From Angustibacter sp. Root456 (GTDB taxonomy: Bacteria; Actinomycetota; Actinomycetes; Actinomycetales; Angustibacteraceae): a DNA stretch of 64,000 nt. The notes under the pieces are model-generated. The model was not told the origin of the DNA. It did not search any database and was given only the letters and a program-made list of their open reading frames with translations. A program made the position numbers and the translations under genes. Below are positions 59,222-64,000 of the stretch, one piece after another; position 1 is the stretch's first letter, and each line of letters begins with the position of its first letter. The DNA is taken from the NCBI RefSeq assembly GCF_001426435.1, contig NZ_LMER01000020.1:388240-452239 (forward strand), given 5' to 3'.

Positions 59222-60241
59222 ATGAAGCTCACAGTGACCCGGCCCGCCGCAGCCGTCGCGGCAGCCACCCTCTGCCTGGTGCTCGGGGCCTGCAGTCAGC
59301 TGCAGTCGGCCGCGACCGGCAAGAGCGAGGGCGACGGCCCGCGTCAGCTGCTGCTGGGGCACGGCGCCGCGCCGGGCAACCCCCGCACCGTCGCCGCGGA
59401 CGCCTTCGCCCAAGAGGTCAAGGACAAGACGAGCGGCCGGATCACCGTGCAGGTGCAGGGCTCAGAGCAGCTGGGCTCCGACACGCAGATGCTCCAGTCG
59501 GTGCGAGCCGGCACGCTCGACCTGTCGGCCAACTCCCAGGGCCCGCTGTCGGCGTCCGTGCCCGAGGCGGCCCTCATCGGCCTGCCGTTCCTGTTCGACG
59601 ACTCCGAGACCGCCTACAAGGTGCTCGACGGCCCCGTCGGTGACCAGCTCGCGGCGCTCGCCGAGAAGCAGGGCATCAAGGTGCTGGCGTGGTGGGACAA
59701 CGGCATCCGCAACATCACGAACAACAAGCGACCCATCACCTCCCCGAAGGACGTCGCCGGGCTCAAGATCCGCACGCCTGACGACCCGATGACGGTCGAC
59801 ATCTTCAAGGCGCTCGGTGCCAACCCCACTCCACTGGCCTTCGGTGAGCTCTACCTCGCACTGCGCCAGGGCACCGTGGACGGGCAGGAGAACCCGCTCA
59901 CCAACATCGCCTCGGCCAAGCTCAACGAGGTGCAGAAGTACCTGGCCATGACCGGTCACAAGTACGAGTCGACGCCGTTCGTCATGAGCCTCAAGACGTG
60001 GAACTCGCTGTCGGCAAAGGACCAGAAGGTCGTGCAGCAGGCGGCGGACGACGCGCGCGACAAGCAACGGCGGCTCATGCAGGAGCAGGACAAGCAGCTG
60101 CAGACCGAGCTCGCGAAGACCATGAAGATCACCACACCCGACAAGGAGCCGTTCCGCCAGGCCACCGCCTCGGTGTACGACACGTGGTCGAAGAAGTACC
60201 CCGAGCTGGTCAAGGCGCTGCAGGACGCGGCGCAGGGCTGA
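59222..60241 (+). CDS. dctP: TRAP transporter substrate-binding protein DctP
   Basis: 339 residues: lipoprotein signal peptide with lipobox L-G-A-C24, then the DctP fold with A-W-W-D-N-G-I-R-N and L-K-I-R-T-P-D-D-P-M. The R-T-P arginine normally clamps a ligand carboxylate. G-Q-E-N-P is also present. It delivers a substrate to the DctQM permease. GAGGAGG lies upstream of the ATG. First gene of the operon. Confidence 0.94.
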   Translation: MKLTVTRPAAAVAAATLCLVLGACSQLQSAATGKSEGDGPRQLLLGHGAAPGNPRTVAADAFAQEVKDKTSGRITVQVQGSEQLGSDTQMLQSVRAGTLDLSANSQGPLSASVPEAALIGLPFLFDDSETAYKVLDGPVGDQLAALAEKQGIKVLAWWDNGIRNITNNKRPITSPKDVAGLKIRTPDDPMTVDIFKALGANPTPLAFGELYLALRQGTVDGQENPLTNIASAKLNEVQKYLAMTGHKYESTPFVMSLKTWNSLSAKDQKVVQQAADDARDKQRRLMQEQDKQLQTELAKTMKITTPDKEPFRQATASVYDTWSKKYPELVKALQDAAQG

Positions 60242-60242
60242 C

Positions 60243-60908
60243 ATGTCGTCGTCAGCCCCTGTGAGCTCGGACGGCGCGGACGGCCCCGCGGCGCCACCGG
60301 AGACCCCGGCGGCCCCCGCGAGCCGGTCCGTCCGCGTCGTCCGCGGTCTCGACCGCGCCCTGGTGGTAGGGGCCGGGTTCGTGTCGGTCGCCTGCTTAAT
60401 GATCGTCGGGGTCACGTTGTTCGTCTCGGTGGTGCTGCGGTACCTCTCCGGTGCCAGCCTGCCCTTCGCGACCGAGCTGCCGACGTTCCTCTTCCCATGG
60501 CTGGTGTGCAGCGGCATCGTCGCTGCCGCCGGTGCGGGCGGCCACCTCGCGGTCGACTTCTTCGTCGAGCGCATGCCGAAGGTCGCTCAACGCGTCGTGC
60601 GGACGCTCATGTGGCTGCTCGTCACCCTGACGCTCGTGATCATCACGTTGGCGGCCCTGCGGCTGCGAGGAAGCTACGCCCACCAGAACACGCCGATCCT
60701 CGGCTGGCCGGCGGTCCTCAGCTACCTGTCGTTCCCGCTCGCTCTGCTGGCGTTGCTCGTGCACGCGGTCGGTCGCTTCGTCGCCGCGCTGCTGGGACAC
60801 CCACCGCTGCCGTCGTTCCTCGGCGAGGCCGAGACCGTGGGGGCCGACGCCGCTGCGGATGCCGAAGCCGACGCCGAGCTGGCGTCACTCACTCAGGAGG
60901 GCCGCTGA
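60243..60908 (+). CDS. dctQ: TRAP transporter small permease DctQ
   Basis: 221 residues: a longer than usual N-terminus (about 40 Pro/Ala/Ser-rich residues), four transmembrane helices and a C-terminal Ala/Asp/Glu-rich tail. The R-Y-L-S-G-A-S-L-P-F-A-T-E-L-P segment is typical of DctQ. It starts immediately after dctP and shares one base with dctM. Confidence 0.92.
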   Translation: MSSSAPVSSDGADGPAAPPETPAAPASRSVRVVRGLDRALVVGAGFVSVACLMIVGVTLFVSVVLRYLSGASLPFATELPTFLFPWLVCSGIVAAAGAGGHLAVDFFVERMPKVAQRVVRTLMWLLVTLTLVIITLAALRLRGSYAHQNTPILGWPAVLSYLSFPLALLALLVHAVGRFVAALLGHPPLPSFLGEAETVGADAAADAEADAELASLTQEGR

Positions 60909-62176
60909 TGACTCCCGTGATCATCGCGTTCGTCGTCTTCTTCGGGCTCCTTCTGCTCGAGGTGCCGGTGGCCTACAGCCTGCTCATCGGCACGAGCGTC
61001 GCCGTGGTCTTCGGCGGCATGGTGCCGATCGACATCGTCGTACAGCGCTCGTTCGCCTCGACCGAGAGCTTCCTGCTACTGGCCGTGCCGTTCTTCATCC
61101 TCGCAGGAGACCTGCTGGCCTCCGGCAAGCTCGGAACGCAGCTCGTCACCTTGGCGGCCAGGCTGGTCGGACGCTTCCACGGCGGCCTCGGACAGGCGTC
61201 CGTCGTGACGTCGATGGCGTTCGCAGGGGTGTCCGGCTCGGCTGTCGCCGACGCGTCGGGCATCGGGTCGGTGCTCATCCCGTGGCAGAAGCGCGAGGGC
61301 TACCCCGCCCGCTTCGCTGCTGCGGTCAACGCCGCCAGCTCCACGATCGGCGTCATCATCCCGCCGTCGATTCCGATGATCGTCTACGCCGCGGTGTCCA
61401 ACGTGTCGGTAGCGTCCCTCTTCGTCGCAGGCATCCTGCCCGGAGTGCTCGTGGGCGCCACCCAGATGGCGCTGTGCTGGTGGGTCGCCAAGCGCAACGA
61501 CTACCCCCGCCGCTCGCAGCCATTCGACTTCAGGGCGCTGGTGAAGGACTTCCTGAAGGCGCTGCCGGCGATCCTCATGCCGGTGCTCGTCATCGGCGCT
61601 CTCGTCGGCGGTGTCGCCACCGTCACGGAGGTGTCGGTGGTCGCGGCCGTGTACGCGCTGCTGCTGCGCATGTTCCTCTACCGCGACCTGTCGGTAGGCC
61701 AGCTCGTGCGCACGCTGGCCACCACCGGAATCGCCACCGGAGTCGTCATGTGGCTGATCATGACGTCGACGGCGCTGGGCTGGCTGCTCACCGTGAGCCA
61801 GCTGCCGCAGCACCTCTCGCAGTGGTTCCTAGCTGCTGGAGTCGGTGGGTTCGGCGTCATCCTGTTCATGAACGTGGTGCTGCTGGTCGCGGGCATGTTC
61901 CTCGACATGCCGGCCGCGATCCTGCTGCTCGCGCCGGTGTTCATCCCCATGGCGCAGGCAGTGCACCTGGACCTCGTGCAGCTCGGGATCATCATGACCC
62001 TGAACCTGGCGATCGGGCTGTTCACCCCACCCGTCGGCACGACGTTGTACATCTCCACAGCCCTTGCGGGAGAGAAGATCGAGCGCGTCGCGCGCACGCT
62101 GATGCCGTTCTACGCGGTCAGCCTCGTGACGCTCCTGCTCGTGTCGTACGTGCCCGCGTTCACCATCACCCCCTGA
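60908..62176 (+). CDS. dctM: TRAP transporter large permease DctM
   Basis: 422 residues, 11-12 transmembrane helices, with the DctM signatures A-G-V-S-G-S-A-V-A-D, G-V-I-I-P-P-S-I-P-M-I-V-Y and L-F-T-P-P-V-G-T. The P-P-S and P-P-V loops bind sodium and substrate. It couples uptake to an ion gradient. The start overlaps the dctQ stop. Confidence 0.94.
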   Translation: MTPVIIAFVVFFGLLLLEVPVAYSLLIGTSVAVVFGGMVPIDIVVQRSFASTESFLLLAVPFFILAGDLLASGKLGTQLVTLAARLVGRFHGGLGQASVVTSMAFAGVSGSAVADASGIGSVLIPWQKREGYPARFAAAVNAASSTIGVIIPPSIPMIVYAAVSNVSVASLFVAGILPGVLVGATQMALCWWVAKRNDYPRRSQPFDFRALVKDFLKALPAILMPVLVIGALVGGVATVTEVSVVAAVYALLLRMFLYRDLSVGQLVRTLATTGIATGVVMWLIMTSTALGWLLTVSQLPQHLSQWFLAAGVGGFGVILFMNVVLLVAGMFLDMPAAILLLAPVFIPMAQAVHLDLVQLGIIMTLNLAIGLFTPPVGTTLYISTALAGEKIERVARTLMPFYAVSLVTLLLVSYVPAFTITP

Positions 62177-62236
62177 CCGTCGTCCTCGCGCCGCCGGAGG
62201 GGCGTGCGCGGGACGGGTCACAGATCGGAGCCTCAC

Positions 62237-63013
62237 ATGAACTACCAGACAGGCGTGGGCCAGCGGACTGCCGTCGTCACGGGCGTCGCCTCGCCGCGCG
62301 GCATCGGGTACGCGACGGCCAAGCGCTACGCAGCGGAGGGCTGGGCCGTCGCCGCCCTCGACATCGACGGCGTGGCCGTCAAGGAGGCGGCGGAGGCGAT
62401 CAGCGCCGAGCACGGGGTGCCGGTGCTCGCGGTGCACGTCGACGTCACCTCGGAGGACTCGGTGGAGGCAGCGGCCCGAGCCGTGGCGGAGTCGGACCTC
62501 CCGCCGGTCGGGGCCTTGGCGAACGTCGCCGGCCTGCCGTCACCCGTGCCCTTCCTCGAGGTGTCGCTCGACCTGTGGCACAGGGTGCTGGACGTCAACG
62601 TCACCGGTGTCTTCCTGCTCTCGCGGGCCTTCCTGCCGCAGATGATCGAGGGCGGGTACGGCCGCGTCGTCAACATGTCGTCGGTATCGGCGCAGATGGG
62701 TGGCGGCGTGTTCTCCAAGACCCCGTACTCCGCCGCCAAGGCCGCGGTGCTCGGGCTCACGAGGTCGCTGGCGCGCGAGATGGCGCCCCACGGCATCACG
62801 GTGAACGCCATCGCCCCCGGCATCGTCGACACCGACATCCGCGCGGGTGCGAGCGACGCCGAGAACGAGGCTCGCCTGTCGGCGTCCGTCCCGCTGGGAC
62901 GTCAGGCCAGTGCCGACGAGGTGGCGGCGCTCTACGTGTGGCTGTCGAGCGCGGACGCCGCCTACATCACGGGCTGCACGCACAACATCAACGGCGGCCA
63001 GTACATCGCCTGA
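62237..63013 (+). CDS. short-chain dehydrogenase/reductase
   Basis: 258 residues of classical SDR: V-T-G-V-A-S-P-R-G-I-G-Y cofactor loop (with an insertion before the glycines), N-V-A-G, catalytic Ser148/149 and Y164-x3-K168, and D-I-D after the second strand, which favours NAD(H). The likely activity is oxidation of a polyol or sugar acid taken up by the adjacent TRAP system. The ATG at 62237 is 60 bases after dctM. Confidence 0.9.
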   Translation: MNYQTGVGQRTAVVTGVASPRGIGYATAKRYAAEGWAVAALDIDGVAVKEAAEAISAEHGVPVLAVHVDVTSEDSVEAAARAVAESDLPPVGALANVAGLPSPVPFLEVSLDLWHRVLDVNVTGVFLLSRAFLPQMIEGGYGRVVNMSSVSAQMGGGVFSKTPYSAAKAAVLGLTRSLAREMAPHGITVNAIAPGIVDTDIRAGASDAENEARLSASVPLGRQASADEVAALYVWLSSADAAYITGCTHNINGGQYIA

Positions 63014-63031
63014 GCGGCCGGAGGACTCGGC

Positions 63032-63883
63032 ATGACCACCACAGCCACGGACGCCCGCGTCGGCGTCTCCACCATCACCTTCCGCTTCCGACCTCTCGAC
63101 GAGGCGCTGCGCCTCATCGCCGGCCTGGGAGCCGTCGAAGTCGACCTGGGTGCGATCCCCGCGGTCACCGACCACGTTCCCGTGCCCTACGGCGACGACC
63201 CCAGCGCGTTGCTGCACCTGCTGCAGCAGAACGGGCTCCGGGCCGGTGCCGTCAACGCGGACGTCGGTGACCTCAACGACCCGGACTACTCGTGGGAGGC
63301 GCTGAGCCAGCTGGCCACGCCGCTGGTCGAGCTCGCGGCGGCGGTGGGTGGCGCGCTGATCGTCCCGTGTGGGCGGGCGTCGTACGAGCCGTTCGTCGAC
63401 GTCGAGAGCGACCTCACGCGCATCGTCGACAACCTCGCGCGACTCAGCCGGCTGGCGTCCGACCGCGGCGTGCGTCTACTCGTGGAGGTCTTGCACCACA
63501 AGCGATTTGTGCACAGCGTGGCGCGGGCCGACGAAGTGCTCGACGCGCTGTCGCAGGAGCAGATCGGTCTGCTGCTCGACGTCTCGCACGTGGTCGCCTC
63601 CGACGAGGAACCGGCCGCGTGGGCGGCCCGACGGGTCGATCGCATCGAGCGCGTGCACCTGCGTGACGCGGTGCCGGGCGACCTCAACCTCGGCATCGGC
63701 CGCGGCGTCGTCGACTTCGCTGCGGTCATCACCACGCTGGAGCGGGGCGGCTTCGACGGCTCGTACATCCTCGAGCTGGAGACGCACGACGTGGCGGAGG
63801 ACGAGCGCGAGGCCGATGCCCGGCGCAGCCGCGAGCTGGTGCTGAACCTGGTTCGGGGGGCTGCGGCAGAGGGTGCGGCATGA
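63032..63883 (+). CDS. sugar phosphate isomerase/epimerase (AP-endonuclease-2-type TIM barrel)
   Basis: 283 residues. Barrel strands include T-I-T-F-R-F-R, V-E-V-D-L-G and L-I-V-P-C-G-R, and the metal-ligand strand ends are L-L-V-E-V-L-H-H, L-L-L-D-V-S-H, R-V-H-L-R-D and I-L-E-L-E-T-H-D. It fits hydroxypyruvate/tetronate isomerases and ketose epimerases. The substrate is probably a small sugar or its oxidised or phosphorylated form, as the next gene looks like a ketose kinase. Stop overlaps the next start (ATGA). Confidence 0.87.
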   Translation: MTTTATDARVGVSTITFRFRPLDEALRLIAGLGAVEVDLGAIPAVTDHVPVPYGDDPSALLHLLQQNGLRAGAVNADVGDLNDPDYSWEALSQLATPLVELAAAVGGALIVPCGRASYEPFVDVESDLTRIVDNLARLSRLASDRGVRLLVEVLHHKRFVHSVARADEVLDALSQEQIGLLLDVSHVVASDEEPAAWAARRVDRIERVHLRDAVPGDLNLGIGRGVVDFAAVITTLERGGFDGSYILELETHDVAEDEREADARRSRELVLNLVRGAAAEGAA

Positions 63884-64000
63884 CGCGGCTGGTCAACGAC
63901 CCCAGCAGCTTCCGCGAGGACCTCCTCGAGGGCTTCCTCGACGCGTACGCCGGCCGCGTCGCGGGGGTGCCCGGTGGCGTGGTGCGCGCTCAAGAGACCC
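63880..64000 (+). CDS. dihydroxyacetone kinase-like protein, DhaK domain (partial)
   Basis: Only the first 40 codons are in the window. T-R-L-V-N-D-P-S-S-F-R-E-D-L-L-E-G-F-L matches the start of the Dak1/DhaK domain, where N-D-P and the following helix precede the glycine-rich substrate site. The enzyme would phosphorylate dihydroxyacetone or a ketotetrose such as erythrulose, with ATP or a DhaL partner encoded beyond the window. Confidence 0.7.
   Translation, partial: MTRLVNDPSSFREDLLEGFLDAYAGRVAGVPGGVVRAQET

Noticed and set aside
60497-63270. Very long open frames in other phases over dctQ, dctM and the SDR gene
   Set aside because: They are Arg/Pro/His-rich shadows typical of GC-rich DNA; the transporter and SDR frames carry clear motifs.

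Overview
The window is a 64 kb piece of an actinobacterial chromosome spanning the replication origin. The DNA is very GC-rich, with many GTG starts and 4-base GTGA/ATGA gene overlaps. The gene order matches the conserved actinobacterial origin region: rpmH-dnaA-dnaN-gnd-recF-DUF721-gyrB-gyrA-DUF3566-tRNA-Ile-tRNA-Ala on one side, and rnpA-yidD-yidC-jag-rsmG-parA-parB-cwlM-trxA-trxB-anti-sigma-sigM-murJ-DUF6049-NUDIX-cca on the other. FHA proteins, PASTA kinases, CrgA and a class E sortase also point to Actinomycetota. A lone methyl-accepting chemotaxis protein suggests a motile relative, perhaps near Kineosporiales. That placement is an inference.

Layout. (1) 1-1300: a VOC protein, a SnoaL-like protein, an intergenic hairpin and tRNA-Leu(CAG). 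(2) 1501-10316: the growth and division signalling operon fhaA-fhaB-pstP-rodA-pbpA-pknA-pknB, closed by a strong terminator. (3) 10380-12919: pabA-like amidotransferase, a tiny membrane protein, sortase E and a DUF881 protein, divergent from crgA. (4) 13107-25164: an accessory-like stretch with a rhomboid protease, cyclophilin, a hydrolase, the chemoreceptor, OmpA-like and lipoprotein genes, an isochorismatase-like hydrolase, a nuclease-like orphan in AT-richer DNA, a SigJ-type sigma factor with an epimerase, and small hypotheticals. (5) 25453-38024: two tRNAs, DLW-39, DUF3566, gyrase, recF, gnd, dnaN, oriC and dnaA. (6) 38025-43699: rpmH to parB, containing five parS-like sites, all inside genes. 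(7) 43875-58305: the cell-envelope, thioredoxin and sigM block. (8) 58385-64000: a GntR/FCD regulator divergent from a TRAP transporter, SDR, sugar isomerase-like and dihydroxyacetone-kinase-like operon that runs off the right edge.

How the parts work together. DnaA binds the boxes between dnaN and dnaA, and probably the cluster upstream of dnaA. ParB would load on the parS sites next to the origin and ParA would move the duplicated origins. PknA, PknB and PstP, with the FHA readers, would tune RodA/PbpA, CrgA, MurJ with its stand-alone pseudokinase, and CwlM, so the two envelope blocks flanking oriC probably form one regulatory circuit. The right-end operon looks like an inducible catabolic system for a small sugar, polyol or sugar acid, with a visible operator over the transporter promoter.

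The most noteworthy observations are the orphan catabolic operon and its operator, the parS sites embedded as a recurring Ser-Arg-Glu-Thr peptide, a CRP-type palindrome and short repeat array inside oriC, DnaA boxes away from oriC, the murJ/pseudokinase split with an inserted NlpC/P60 gene, and the orphan PD-(D/E)XK-like protein.
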